Assembly (NCBI GenBank): GCA_034231615.1 | Contig: CM067315.1 | Coordinates: 16,223,513 to 16,287,512, forward strand | Origin: Meghimatium bilineatum | Lineage: Eukaryota; Mollusca; Gastropoda; Stylommatophora; Philomycidae | Length of the DNA stretch: 64,000 nucleotides | Direction of reading: 5' to 3' | In this document: piece by piece, positions 20,459 through 31,386 of the stretch | Layout of the letters: every line of letters begins with the position of its first letter | Position numbering within the stretch: position 1 is the stretch's first letter | Position numbers and translations under genes: made by a program | Notes under the pieces: model-generated | Database searches by the model: none | What the model saw: the letters and a program-made list of their open reading frames with translations, nothing else | What the model was told of the DNA's origin: nothing

Positions 20459-20561
20459 ACAATGGTGTCGCGGGACAGTTTACAACAATATACAATGGTG
20501 TCGCAGGACATGTTACAAAATATACAATGGTGTCCCGGGACATATTACAACAATATACATA
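20459..20561. repeat. 33-bp minisatellite, 3 copies
   Basis: AATGGTGTCGC(G/A)GGACA…TACAACAATATAC, with substitutions and a small deletion among the three copies. Confidence 0.9.
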
Positions 20562-21072
20562 GGTTTTGTAGCTTTAAAAAAATAAGAGTATGTACTGTAA
20601 TATTTTCTGTATCACTTCTATCATTTCCCTAACTCATTACATCCATCCCTTCCAATGACATGCGCAATGGTGAGAATCTAAGAACCTTCCAATATTCCAT
20701 TTTTGTGATAAGCTATTCTGGTATTCAGTTATTCAGTTTAGTATCGCAAGATCAGAACTGACATCATGGCACGGGACATAATCTATCACGTACAAAAAAA
20801 ATCAAGCTGGAGTTACTTGCCGACTATAAAACTCAGACACGAATATATTATTGCTCTTTCAGTGCTTTGGACTTTCACAATTGAAATTGTATTTATCCAG
20901 TTCATTAGAATATATATTTTCTAGAATTAATTGTGAATCTCTTTAGTTTATTTGACGAAATTTTTAATTAGTTTGTTGCAAGGGGTCATTGTTTTGCTTA
21001 ATAATTGGATCTTTTATACATCATATACGTACAATCGCATTGTCAGTCCGTCGTGGCTCACACATCTCTGCT

Positions 21073-21076
<4 letters not shown>
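20562..21076. other. Unassigned AT-rich stretch
   Basis: Nothing recognised. Confidence 0.5.

Positions 21077-21133
<57 letters not shown>
21077..21133. repeat. (TA)n microsatellite
   Basis: About 28 uninterrupted TA dinucleotides. Confidence 0.98.
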
Positions 21134-21134
<1 letters not shown>

Positions 21135-21489
21135 TTTAGCTATTTCGCGCGAGATTGGATTGTGCTGTTTTCTCAATTAGACACTTGTTAGGAATATAAT
21201 TCTGCATTGATAAAACTTTTGAAACTTACGTAGTGGTTGACAGTATGATGTCTATGATAATAAAAGAATTCACAAAACAAACATTAGAATACATTACAAG
21301 ACAAAATATGTATGTATAATAATAAGTATTAACAGATAGCTCACAAATTAACTCCTGCAGGTCACAGAAAACAGAAGCATACACAACAATAAAATGATAA
21401 ACAGTTCATATAACAAAAACTAACTCTATTTCTGACGAAAGGGGCTTCATATTGAAATGTAAAAACGCCATTTTCGCGGATTTAGATTA

Positions 21490-21850
21490 AAATAATTAAA
21501 GTATTGCTAGTGGGCCTGGTTTTTCCCCCCTCAGGTGTCCAAATAAGTGCTTGTTGGTTTATTATGTTTCCATTTAGTCTTAAACCGTGACCCAGGTATT
21601 TCCATCTGCGTTTTGTTATGACGTTTGAAACATATTCTTGGTGTGTTTTGTTTCTAAAATAACCATTTGTGACGAAATAGCTCTTTCTTATGTTTATCAG
21701 TTTCCGGAGACAATTTTTTTCGAAGGTGCTTGGTCTGTTACTTGAGTTGGTTTCCAGCTGTAACTTCCATTCATTAATAGCAGGACAATACAGGATTTGA
21801 ATCGTTTTAGCTTTGTGTTCCTTCCTAGATCTTTGTATTTCCATATATTT
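21490..21850 (-). mobile_element. LINE C-terminal fragment (lineage L1)
   Basis: Minus strand: EWKLQLETNSSNRPSTFEKN, CLRKLINIRKSYFVTNGYFR, QEYVSNVITKRRWKYLGHGL, RLNGNIINQQALIWTPEGG. These align with YGCESWKAT…FENKCLRTILNVKW…RRWTYIGHVLRMN…W.P.G of the 15,161 copy. The tail after TPEGGKTRP is lost. Confidence 0.8.
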
Positions 21851-22234
21851 GTGATTAATTAGCGCCAGCGGGGCATTATATGTAGGAATAAATTGCGAGA
21901 AGAGCGGTTTAGTGAAAATACTATTACGAGTAATTACGTATACAGTTTAATATAAAGAATAACAAATTATACTTTACGCGCCAATACATGACAAAATACA
22001 CTTGAAATGACTTGACAAAATGATCAAGATACAGGACAAAGCAGGAACAGAATTATCGCATAAAAATATAATCAACAAAATATAATTCTCTGGTATAATG
22101 GTTATTCGATAACTTTTATTTCAAAACTCGTGTATATAGACATATACAAAAACACACACATTCCAAATGTACAAAGAGCTACAAGTGAACATTCCGAAAT
22201 TAGAACTGACATGTAATTCAAATATTATCTATTA
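21851..22234. other. Unassigned AT-rich stretch
   Basis: No feature recognised. Confidence 0.5.
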
Positions 22235-22850
22235 TTCAACTTCAACAGGTGAAAGAGTTCACTTATCTTGGAAGCATCATTTCATCAAATGAGAAAAACA
22301 TCATAGAAATACAAATAAGTTGCAGTATAGCATACCGAATCGTTGGGCAAATGTTTCATATTTTCCACAATAAAAAAAAAAAAACCAAATATGTGAACAT
22401 GAGCACTAATACTGCACTATATAAAATTATCATCAGTCCATCACTATGCTACCAATGTCTAACGTGGACACTAACAACGAAAGCCAGAAGAAATCTTGTT
22501 ACACTAGAAATGACTTGCCTGTTTAGAATCCTTGGAGTAGCAATAAGATATAGAATCATAAACGAAAACAGCAGAATATTAACAAACACAATGCAAATCT
22601 GGATTACATAAAAAAACAGACTACGTTGTTTTCACATTCTTTCAGACTATCATAAAACAGTGTCTCTCAAAAAGTATTACTATACAGACACGGTGGATAC
22701 AGCACGAGGGAGACAGAAAATTCAAACGATGGATTACAGAAATAAAAGAGTCAGCGAAAACAAGAGGATAGAAGAAGACAAATAAGCGACTAGAAGAGGA
22801 ATTTAATTCAAACACACGTGCACAGTATTTCAAACATCTTTAAGAGGTTT
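22235..22850 (+). mobile_element. LINE ORF2 post-RT fragment (lineage L2)
   Basis: Open from VKEFTYLGSIISSNEKNIIE through SLCYQCLTWTLTTKARRN, LEMTCLFRILGVAIRYRIIN to a stop at 22,609. Weaker reading continues with TDTVDTARGRQKIQTMDYRN to about 22,795. The order YLGS.ISS…CYQ..TWTLT…E..CL.RILG… is typical for the region behind the RT domain. A run of nine A residues at 22,372-22,383 lies inside the frame. Confidence 0.78.
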
Positions 22851-23109
22851 TGATAACATCTGGAACTAGCTAGTATGTACACCTTGCAACATGTTATAGA
22901 AAATGTAAATGTCATCTATAGGCCCACTATAAAGATCTACATAATTCTGATTTGTATGGGTAGATATTTTGAAGATTTGTGATATGTGTCTGATCATGTC
23001 TATCTACTAGACCGTTTTATGGCAACATTATCATCGTGATGTCCTTCACCTTCAGTATCATCATGATTGAGTCTCCAAATATTGATAGATAAACCTTTAT
23101 AATATGGAT
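22851..23109. other. Unassigned stretch
   Basis: AT-rich, no feature recognised. Confidence 0.5.
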
Positions 23110-23690
23110 GTGCCACGTATCATCATTTCATTGATTTCACGCTTGCATTTGATCGTGTGTGGCACCAAGGTCGGTGGAAGATATTGATTGAATATTAATA
23201 TCTTCGACACATACATCACAGAAGTTATATCGAAGTGCTATATAAAAATGAAAAAAATGTTTTTTTCTTCAATAATGATATTGGCGAATTTTTCAAGACG
23301 GATTTAAGAGTGTGTCAGGTTTGCATACTTTCATCTGTAATTTATAACATTTATCTCGAAAATATGAGGTAGTAAGCATTACACGATCACCAGATATCAA
23401 TAACTATTGACGGTAAACCACTTTGTAACTTCCGTTGCGCCGAGGATATCGATCTCTTCGCTGGTTCCGAGTCTGGGCTCTAGAAATTCACCTCAAAGTT
23501 AGAAGACATCACTCGGAAATACAGCCTGGAAATTAACATTGATAAAAACAAAATACTTGTGACGGGTGATATCTAGCAAGATTCACGAAAATTCAGTTAA
23601 ACGGTCACAAACTTGAAGAAGTTACCACCTTCAAATATCTCGGGTCCCAAATGTGTGTCGATTTTTCAGTAGGAGATTTCTGTACATAAA
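23110..23690 (+). mobile_element. Decayed LINE RT domain (lineage L8)
   Basis: Across frames: HFIDFTLAFDRVWHQ (RT motif A, catalytic Asp in FID/FDR context), CQVCILSSVIYNIYLENM (motif B, Q.C.LSP.LYN), DGKPLCNFRCAEDIDLFAGS (degraded YADD box), KLEDITRKYSLEINIDKTK, LNGHKLEEVTTFKYLGS. The order is complete for an RT core, but it has numerous stops and frame changes. No other member of this lineage is visible in the window. Confidence 0.72.
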
Positions 23691-23900
23691 AAGAAAACTG
23701 AATCTCATTCGTTACATTGTAGATTATTGTCGTGGATTTCGCTGGTCACTATTTATATACTCAGAGTCGTATGCCAAAAAAGCCAAGTCCGACCAACGAA
23801 ATGGGCAGAAATAATCAAAATCGGCCTTTCAAGTCATCTTTACACCTTATTTTGTATACTGGAGCAGGTCCATGCAAATATATGATGACGGTAACTCGGG
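23691..23900 (-). mobile_element. Interspersed repeat family M, copy 2
   Basis: Reverse orientation relative to 17,095: CATTCGTTACATTGTAGATT, CACTATTTATATACTCAGAG and GCATACGAC/AAAAAAGCC-type words. It sits directly after the L8 LINE remnant. Confidence 0.65.
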
Positions 23901-23929
23901 AAATGAGACTAGGTTAATACTCGTGATGA

Positions 23930-24155
23930 CGTTGCTGCTGTAGCAGGATTGAATGTGATTTGGGAAAGTGAGATCAGTATTATAGTAAAGATAGGTCTAT
24001 TCAGATTGCTAGTGATGAAATGTGTCGATGACTGCTATGGCAGGATTGAATATGATGTGGGAAAGTCGGATCAGTATAGTATACTGTATAGATACTGTAT
24101 AGTATTACAGTAAAGATATGTGTATTCAGATTGCTAGTGATGAGAATACTTGTAT
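23930..24155. repeat. Two-copy ~105-bp direct duplication
   Basis: GCAGGATTGAAT(G/A)TGAT and TATTCAGATTGCTAGTGATG occur twice in order, about 100-120 bp apart. The second copy has gained a short TACTGTATAG repeat. Confidence 0.85.
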
Positions 24156-24479
24156 ACGGGTGAATGGGCTACGTTCAATGCCGGCAGGAAAAGAAGGATT
24201 CAGAATACACGTTGAATACACGTGCGGCAGACGTTTATTGAGAATTAGTTATATAGAGAACAAAACGCATGTATTTACGAAACAATTTAGAACTCTCAGA
24301 AGACGAATGTAACTAAAGGAATCAACGAAAACAAATATATATGAGGCACACAAACAGGCCAGAGAACTCTTCTATCCATGGCGCTGCAAGGCATAAATGG
24401 GTATAAAGCGAAAAGAAAGATTAATAATACGAAGTAGACACATATCCCGTAGACCCAAAGAGCTCCCTCTACACCCAGA
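24156..24479. other. Unassigned stretch
   Basis: No supported feature. Confidence 0.5.
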
Positions 24480-24590
24480 ATTATCAAAGTGAAAGATATA
24501 AATAACCAAATGGTCAGAGGGTGTTCGACAAAGTGGATGGTGCCGCAGTAACCTAATGAACAAATAGTCAAGCAAAATGAATTACATAAC
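24480..24590. repeat. Interspersed repeat family T, copy 2
   Basis: Matches 3,850-3,950 (GACAAAGTGGATGGTGCCGC and flanks), same orientation. Confidence 0.5.
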
Positions 24591-24950
24591 TCAGGATCAT
24601 TGTTTCCAAGCCTTGCTAGGTTGTCACACGAATATTTTCTCACGTCCCCATCTGTCTCTGTTCCCTTCAGTCTTGCCTGTTGTGACTATGTTCTTAAAAC
24701 CTGCCTGTCTGATAAAGTGACAAAAGGGGTATTTTTCTTATCTTTTTTAAAATATTATTCTTGCACTCATTATAAACATCCCAACTACATCTATAGTGCC
24801 TCTAATTTCCCACTTTCGGTTTGTTTATAATGAATGCACGCATATTCTCTTTTACTAGATGTATTGCCTTCCCTGCGTTACGGAGACGGGGCTTGATGAA
24901 ATCTAGTCATCTTTTTTGTTTTTTATTTTGTTGTTTTCTGTTGTTTGTCT

Positions 24951-24982
24951 CTTGAAAAAGGTTCAATTTGAGCCGATACGTG
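24951..24982 (+). ncRNA. Hammerhead-ribozyme-like motif, copy 2
   Basis: CTTGAAAAAGG, then TTCAATTTGAG, then CCGATACGTGG. It has the same left box as 19,984 and a compensated stem (GGTTC/GAGCC), with GATAC in place of GAAAC. Different stem sequence with kept pairing suggests descent from a structured ancestor. No nuclease remnant is seen upstream. Confidence 0.4.
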
Positions 24983-25084
24983 GAGAATTGTCCTGTTTAG
25001 TTTTATTGTGTGTTTTTTTATATATACTTTTTATATATTTTTATTAATAGGCAAGGTAAGTGTTTTAGTAACCTGTTTAATTCA

Positions 25085-26010
25085 TTTTTCTTGACTCAAA
25101 GTGAAAGGCAGTCGACTAAAGAGAGGAAAGTCGTGGTTGGGCGCGCAGAGGACGTTATACAGAGCGTGTGCAGATTGGAAGATGTATTACCTGGTGCCGA
25201 ATGGAGTCTGGCGCCCTCGGATTATCCAACAGCCTTCGAAGAATTAATAACACTCAATAGAAAGTGCAGGGAATGGTGTCCGACAGTGGTCGAGTCGGAG
25301 GTGCTCGCTCTGATCAGTGAGAATTCCAGGGAAGGTGATACAGTTATATATACAGATGGGTCGGTTGAGAGACACATCAGGAGTTCCTGGGCTTTCACGG
25401 CTAAAAGGTGGGGGGACACTATCAGAGAGGAAAGTGGTGCATTCGCTCAGACGACAAGCAGCATGACAATGGAGATTCTAGCAGTAACTACAGCTGTGCA
25501 ATGGGTCTGCTCACAGACTGTCTGCGAGCATGCCTGTATACTCAGTGACTCCATGAACATGATTGTGAAAGTTCAAACGGGGTACGTTCGAGAACAGTGG
25601 CTGGATGCAGTGAATAATTCTTGTGTGCGTACAGTAACTTTTATTTTTGTGCCGGGACACGCGGGAGTCCAGGGTAATGAGAGAGCAGATAGGCTGGCTG
25701 CCCACGCTGCTACTACGATTGTTGGTGGAGCGATGGATCGGGTAGACATTTTGAATGCCCTACGGGAAAACGCACGAACAAATGACTGTACAAGTGATGA
25801 TCACTCTTGTTCCATGATTAGAATAAAGTAGTTTGGTCTGAAATGTGGTGTCGCTAGAAAGAAGAGTTTTAGTGGGCGAGAAAGAATGATGGTCAATCAA
25901 CGACGTACTGGGACGGTCAGTCAACGTATAATGGCAGATACACTCAAGGAAAGATCTGAGCAGCTATGGACTTGTCCAGGGATGCAATGACGATGATCCA
26001 ACGACTAAAT
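25085..26010 (+). mobile_element. RNase H module and tail of a retroelement (lineage L9)
   Basis: RNase H degrades RNA in RNA-DNA hybrids. The fold's four acidic residues are present in order: IYTDGS (D), TMEILAVTTA (E), CILSDSMNMI (D) and GHAGVQGNERADRLA (last D), about residues 110-240 of the frame. The upstream part (LITLNRKCREWCPT, VESEVLALI) lacks an RT. After a stop at 25,829-25,831 the same frame continues FGLKCGVARKKSFSG, VNQRRTGTVSQRIM and SEQLWTCPG. A second frame then gives CNDDDPTTK and a stop. The tail looks like the end of a retroelement polyprotein or of an RNase H family dispersed by one. Stop plus frameshift: inactive. Confidence 0.75.
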
Positions 26011-26639
26011 AACTAACAAACCATATCCCATCAGGGTTGTAGCGATGCTACACTGGAGACATCAGCGCAAAAAAGTATCCAAACACCTCACTTCCCAGCC
26101 ATTCGAACAAGTGTAGTTAAATCATGTCATAACAATTTCCTGATGTTATCAATCAAGGACTTTCTTTGACAGCCACTTCTCCATCTACTCTCAAATGCTC
26201 CCATCAAAATAATTGTTAATTATTTCCAAAAGAGTCTTATAGAAACTTCATTAATTATTAGTATATTTATTTCCACATTGTCTGTGTTGATGCAAAAAGT
26301 AATAGGTATGTTGATTATCATTTTCTCACACCGGACATGTCCACAGGTGCTCAGATCTTCACTATCGTAAATCTCTCATGGCTGTTTCCGGTTCTATGTT
26401 GGTTCACTACTGTTTTTGAAATCTTTTTTTGAGTGGTCTCTATGGTACACGCATAAATTATGAAATTAATCATATTTATTTTAATGAACTCATTTGGGGA
26501 ATTAATACTCTAGGCTATTGTCTGAAGGTTGTTTAATTGTTCTGTGACCCTCATTTTCAGTCACTCAATCAGGTGTCATGTTGAGTGGCGTAGGCGATCA
26601 TTCTACTTCACAACTATGCCTGTCTCTTTTGTTGTTAAT
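26011..26639. other. Unassigned stretch
   Basis: AT-rich, no feature recognised. Confidence 0.5.
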
Positions 26640-26768
26640 AATTTCAGTTTATGATATTCTCTAATAGCACAACGGAAGCCCAGCAACTTCTCACACTGTC
26701 TTCATCTATCTTGTTTCCACCTTCCCCCCTGCCCTTGATCTATCCGGTAGTTGTTAAATGCTCAAGTT
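26640..26768 (-). mobile_element. LINE C-terminal fragment (lineage L5), left part
   Basis: Minus strand: GNMIRKAKLEHLTTTG, a stop, IKGRGEGG, then after a frame change GFRCAIREYHKL. This is the tail of the pattern GHMIR..KLEHL.TTGKI.GRR.RGRQR. It is the downstream (3') part of the LINE whose upstream part lies at 28,230-28,400. Confidence 0.65.
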
Positions 26769-26971
26769 TTGCTTTTCTGATCATATTTCCTCATGAATTG
26801 TTCTGCCTGCTTCTAAGTTTTACTGTTCTGATCATATGCCCTCAATAATTGTTCTGCCTACGTCTATGTTTTGCTGTTCTGATCATATGCCCTCAATAAT
26901 TGTTCTGCCCACGTCTATGTTTTGCTGTTCTGATAATATACCCTCAATAAGTGTTCTGCCTACGTCTATGT
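26769..26971 (-). repeat. 51-bp minisatellite born from LINE coding sequence, left part
   Basis: Four units containing TTCTGATCATATGCCCTCAA, TAATTGTTCTGCC and ACGTCTATGTTTTGCTG. On the minus strand each unit is 17 codons reading RRRQNNY, stop, GHMIRTAKH, exactly the '…RRRQ..Y.GHMIR…' LINE motif. The frame is kept across units. The array is split by another LINE and resumes at 28,194. Confidence 0.88.
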
Positions 26972-28193
26972 ATTAATTATCTATTGAGATAAACGAAACA
27001 CAGGCTTGTTTCAGATCGGGCATAGGAACAAGAGATCACATTCTTAACATGAGATTGATCATAGAAAAGTGTAGGGAATTTTCAACTGGCCTTCACTTGT
27101 GTTTCATAGATTACTCAAAAGCGTTCGACTGCGTCCAACACCAGCAACTATGGGAGATAATGAACAGCATGGGTTTCCCAAGACATCTGATTTATCTAAT
27201 AGAGGAACTTTACCAAGATCAAAAGGCTGCAGTGAAGTTAGAGGACGATCTCTCAGAGTGGTTTGAGGTACAGAGTGGAGTAAGGCAAGGGTGCACACTC
27301 TCCCCATACCTGTTCAACATCTACACTGAAAGTATAATGAGGAACGTGAGAGAAGACATACACAACACTGACTACCACGCTTTAAACATAGGTGGATTCC
27401 TAATCCCGAAACTACGCTACGCAGACGACACAGTACTTCTTTCAAATGATATAAAGGGATTGGAACAACTAATCAAGAACACAAAGAAATATAGCGAAGC
27501 ACAAAATTTGTATTTAAACACGCATAAAACGAAAATCATGTCAACAGATATAACAACACAACAACCAAAAATCAGAATAGACAATACCGAGAAAGAATGT
27601 GTGGATAAATTTGAATACGTAGGAGCAAACATCAACGGTGCAGGAGACTGTATGGCAGAAATAAGGAAGAGATTGGCAATGGCATATTGCAAAATAACAC
27701 GGCTGAAAAACATATGGAAAAACAACAAAATATAAACGAAAGTGCTAATGTTACGAACTTTTATTTTTCCGGTTGCAACATACGGCTGTGAAACATGGAC
27801 TCTAAGTAAAACAGCGGCAAAGAAGATCAACGCCTTCGAGCTGAAATGCTACAGAAAGATACTTAGAATATCATGGAAGGATAAAATCAGAAACTCAGAT
27901 ATTATAAACACACTGAATATTCCAGAGTGTTGGTTACTAAACACAATAACAAAAAGACAACTACGCCTGTTTGGTCATATAAAGAGACATAACTGTTTAG
28001 AAAGACAAATAATGGAGGGAAGAGTACCTGGGAGGAGAGGAGAAGGGGCAGACCAAGAAGACGATGGACTGACGACATTAAAGATAACATGAATACATCG
28101 CTAGAAAATGCAAGCCACATCGCCCAAGACAGAGAGAGGTTCAGAGAGTTCATTGGGAAGACAACGTTCTGGAAGGAATACGTCACATGACAC
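26972..28193 (+). mobile_element. 5'-truncated LINE (lineage L3) inserted in the 51-bp array
   Basis: Starts within the RT domain: INETQACFRSGIGTRDHILN, then FIDYSKAFDCVQHQ (motif A), GVRQGCTLSPYLFN (motif B) and LRYADDTVLLS (catalytic DD), then the thumb KFEYVGANINGAGD. After a single in-frame stop (27,733-27,735) come TYGCETWTLSKTAAKK, FELKCYRKILRISW and LFGHIKRHN. After one frameshift near 28,040 come GRPRRRWTDDIKDN and TTFWKEYVT, with the stop at 28,188-28,190. ACGTCTATGT flanks both ends (26,962-26,971 and 28,194-28,203). The endonuclease is missing. Two lesions in 1.2 kb suggest moderate age. Confidence 0.88.
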
Positions 28194-28262
28194 ACGTCTA
28201 TGTTTTGCTGTTCTGATCATATGCCCTCAATAATTGTTCTGCCTACGTCTAAGTTTTGCTTT
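28194..28262 (-). repeat. 51-bp minisatellite, right part
   Basis: Continuation of the 26,769-26,971 array after the LINE; slightly more than one unit. Confidence 0.88.
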
Positions 28263-28400
28263 TATTTCTCTTTTTACTCCAGCATCTTGGATGATTTCTA
28301 CATTTGTGTTTTTGCTGTCCATGGTATGTTCATCATTTTCTTCTTATAGTCCATTCCATAGGGCCTTTGTTATTATGTCCTTCTCCAGCTTTTTGTTTCT
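28230..28400 (-). mobile_element. LINE post-RT fragment (lineage L5), right part
   Basis: Minus strand: KKMMNIPWTAKTQ, NVEIIQDAGVKREIKAKLRR, RQNNY, leading without a break into the 51-bp units. Together with 26,640-26,768 this gives one LINE C-terminus whose middle was expanded. Confidence 0.65.
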
Positions 28401-28884
28401 GGTAATGTCAATCATTTCCGATACCGATTTTCAGTCATATGACCCATGATGCCCGACTGCCTAGCATCTGCTCACTTAGTCTTCCCTACCACTCTGGCTT
28501 TTCAACTCGTCTGATGTCTCGATGTTTTCCACGTTTTTTCTTCTCATGATGTCTCCATAATAATGGGACTGTCTCTTTTTTATTCGAAGAAGCATTCCTT
28601 ATTTTTAAAATTAACTTCTTTCAAGATATCTTCATTACACTTAATTTGTCTATATGGTTATTAATATTCTTCTATACATCCGCATTTCTGTCACATCTTA
28701 TATAATGTTTTACCATTCTGTTGGTTGTTCAAGATTCATTTTCGTATATCCTTATGTGTTGTTTGTAATCGTTAATTCCCAGCAAATCACCAATTAACAT
28801 TCCATATTTATGGCAGCTGTCGTGTTTATTTTAATTGAGATTCAACTAGCAAAGTGAATCTCAATGTTTTACCGCCATTGGTAA
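28401..28884. other. Unassigned stretch
   Basis: May hold more L5 LINE sequence on the minus strand near 28,400-28,560 (not convincing). Otherwise AT-rich. Confidence 0.4.
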
Positions 28885-29165
28885 CTTGGAACAGTGAGGT
28901 TTTGAATATGCTGAATATAGAGGAAGGATGGCTTGTGAATACAATTTTACTTAGAAAATAGAAATATTTGGGTCATATAAAAAGACACAATTGCATGGAA
29001 CGACGCATATTATAGGGCAGAATTCAAGAAAATAGAAGAAAAAGTAGACCTGGAAGGAGATGGATAAATAAGACCAAAGACTTTATCCCAAAGACATAAA
29101 GTCGGGTTCAGGTCATCACTTACTAAGACAACGTTCTGTACAGAATATGTCACCTGATGATGATG
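28885..29165 (+). mobile_element. LINE C-terminal fragment (lineage L3) with (TGA)n tail
   Basis: Plus frames: SEVLNMLNIEEGWLVNTILL, a stop, KYLGHIKRHNCMERRI, RKSRPGRRWINKTKDF and TTFCTEYVT plus stop. It parallels the last third of the 26,972-28,193 LINE (NTLNIPECWLLNT, LFGHIKRHNCLERQI, TTFWKEYVT). A TGATGATGATG tail follows. Confidence 0.78.
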
Positions 29166-29573
29166 ATGGTCCCATTTGCGTAGTAAAAATAAGGTTCGTA
29201 GCTAAATTTTTTACCAAGTCATGTTCACTGATCCGTAAAGATCATTTAAAATGGTTGCATGCACTGTCCCGTGAACTCAGAAAAAACTAATTAGAACTTC
29301 AAATGACTGGTAAAAATATGTCATCATCTTATTAGATAAATGCTCACTCTGCCCTGCCACACCAAAATGTAGCCAGAATTTTCTCTAGACAGATACTTGA
29401 ACTCCTAGCACTCACTTCCAATGTTTACATCGTTGCAGCTACTTAATTGCTGCTGCTCCCAGGGCGTCATTAGGACTATTAACAGTACAAGGTTGAACAT
29501 TAATGAATATGTTTGAATTGGAAATATGTATGTAAGCATGTGGGATTGTGGTAATAAAGTCATCAGGATCTCC
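29166..29573. other. Unassigned stretch
   Basis: No supported feature. Confidence 0.5.
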
Positions 29574-29700
29574 GTAGATTGTTGGAGGTTGTGGTAATCC
29601 AATCATCAGGCTCTTCGTAGATTGTTGGGGGTTGTGGTTATCCAATCATCAGGCTCTTCGTAGATTGTTGGGGTTGTGGTAATCCAATCATTACGATATC
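29574..29700. repeat. 43-bp minisatellite, 3 copies
   Basis: GTAGATTGTTGG(A/G)GGTTGTG followed by GTAATCCAATCATCAGGCTCTTC, with one partial unit at the left. Confidence 0.92.
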
Positions 29701-29739
29701 CAAAGATTTGTAGAAATTAATAATTTTCTTTGGACACTA

Positions 29740-30310
29740 ACATATTGGGGTGGGGGGGGGGGGTTCCATAAATTTCGTCAGTATATGAATAACAATATGG
29801 AAGCACTGGGGGTTTATTGAATAGAGAAAAATAATGTAGCTAACATGGTTCCAACCAGGACTGATCAAATGGCACACAATCGCCTTGCACCATGAGTCAC
29901 CACGTTAAATATTGACGTTTGCAGCACGATTTATCATCTTAAATTACGTCACGTTTTCTTTTGGTGTCACATTTTGACTCTCCGCCCCTTTCCATGTCAA
30001 TAATTCCATGTCAATAATTTTAGATGGGAGGTCCAAGAATTCATAGACCATTCTCTACTTAAGTATGTCAAAATGTTTACCACCTCCCATCTAAATTCAT
30101 TTGCAGAAAAAGTACGAAACACCAAATTATTTGGTCGGATTTTTTTAAGGAAAATCTCACAAATTTATACAGTTTAATTGATATCTAAAAACAGTAGTGC
30201 CAACGTTAGCTGTTGTTATCCCTTCTCACCATGTCAATGACTGTCAAAATTGTTTCAGATCCCCCTTCCTCCCCCTTCCGTAGTTTTTGACGTATGCTAT
30301 TTGTTAGTAA
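29740..30310. mobile_element. Degenerate MITE-like sequence with C/G-rich blocks
   Basis: A run of G with one T (29,748-29,762), TTAAATTACGTCACGTTTTC (about 29,939) and the CCCCCTTCCTCCCCCTTCCG block (about 30,265) followed by GTAGTTTTTGACG fit a class of invertebrate elements ending near 'tccataaattacgtcac' with C-rich interiors. Termini not defined. Confidence 0.35.
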
Positions 30311-30926
30311 ATTGTACCGCTTATGTTGATGTACGCTACATTCAACCGGAGGCGTTAGTCCTATTTATTTGTATAAGAGCTTAACAAGTATAAAAATAGT
30401 GGATGTCGTAGTTCTCGTAATATATCCACCATGACATCCGTGATATAAGCTATGGACACTTACGAACAGTCCATGTGTGCAGTGATTGAGAAGTCGGCAC
30501 TACCTGCTGGAAACTTGTCGGAAATAGGTGTAATAATGCGATATGACGTCGGTTCATAAATAAACTACGTTAATCAACACAAAGTAACTTCGTGAAACGT
30601 AACAAAAATTGTACTTACGTAAAACACAGGTTTAATATAATCGCTTCAATCAGACACGACAGATTATAAATAAACTAATACATTTCTTTAGGTGGTATCT
30701 GTATCTGCAGTTGTGCTTAAACTGTGTTTATAATTATAATAATATCACATATGGAATTATTGATGAAAAAGTAATGAAATCATTTTACTATAATGATATT
30801 CTAGTATAATAATTACTTCCCTTGTTAAACATGTGCAGAAGAAACACGATTGTCTCCCTTGTACAGTTAGTACCAAAATAAACGTCTAGTGTTTATTTCG
30901 CGGACGTTGATTTGTTGCTTGGATAA
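30311..30926. other. Unassigned stretch
   Basis: AT-rich, no repeat or gene recognised. Confidence 0.5.
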
Positions 30927-31048
30927 ATCACTCACTGGTGTATATCTTCTTATCTTGTGATAATCATATACGTTATTGTGGATACGCCCTTGCGTGATAT
31001 GGAAACAGAAGTTCTGGATATACTTAGCGAACTGCACGTCCACAAACG
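30927..31048 (-). CDS. Candidate internal exon of an unknown host gene
   Basis: On the minus strand, CTTCTACCTGTGCAG (acceptor-like, pyrimidine-rich with AG) precedes an open segment reading KTFVDVQFAKYIQNFCFH, ITQGRIHNNVYDYHKIRRYT, P. It ends at CCA|GTGAGT (donor-like). Third positions in the first 20 codons are mostly G or C (AAG, ACG, GTG, GAC, GTG, CAG, TTC, AAG, ATC, CAG, AAC, TTC), against an AT-rich background. I recognise no domain. The opposite strand also shows an open frame ending at a GTGAGT (31,091), so strand is uncertain. A single short exon proves little. Confidence 0.25.
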
Positions 31049-31386
31049 TCTTCACTGCACAGGTAGAAGACACACCCTTGCAAATGTCCGGTGAGTACCC
31101 AGTGTTACTATGTTAGTTATGGACCCGATGAATTCACACGCAAACATATTATCAGTTATTGTTTATTTGACGGTAGGCGCGTTACTATGGTTTGAATGGA
31201 AAACTAGAAACATTGATAATGACGTGCCATGTAGATTGTTAGAGGCGAAATGGAAGGTGGTTTTTACCCACACAATTGCTACACAGCAAACAGCATAACT
31301 ATTATCACCAGTGTGTGTCCTAAACATGGTAATAAACAAATTAGCCATTGCTACTTGTCTTGTCTAAAAGACAATTTATCTAATTT
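31049..31386. other. Unassigned stretch
   Basis: Contains a plus-strand GTGAGT at 31,091 and a 62-codon plus-strand frame starting at 31,110. Neither is supported as a gene. Confidence 0.4.
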
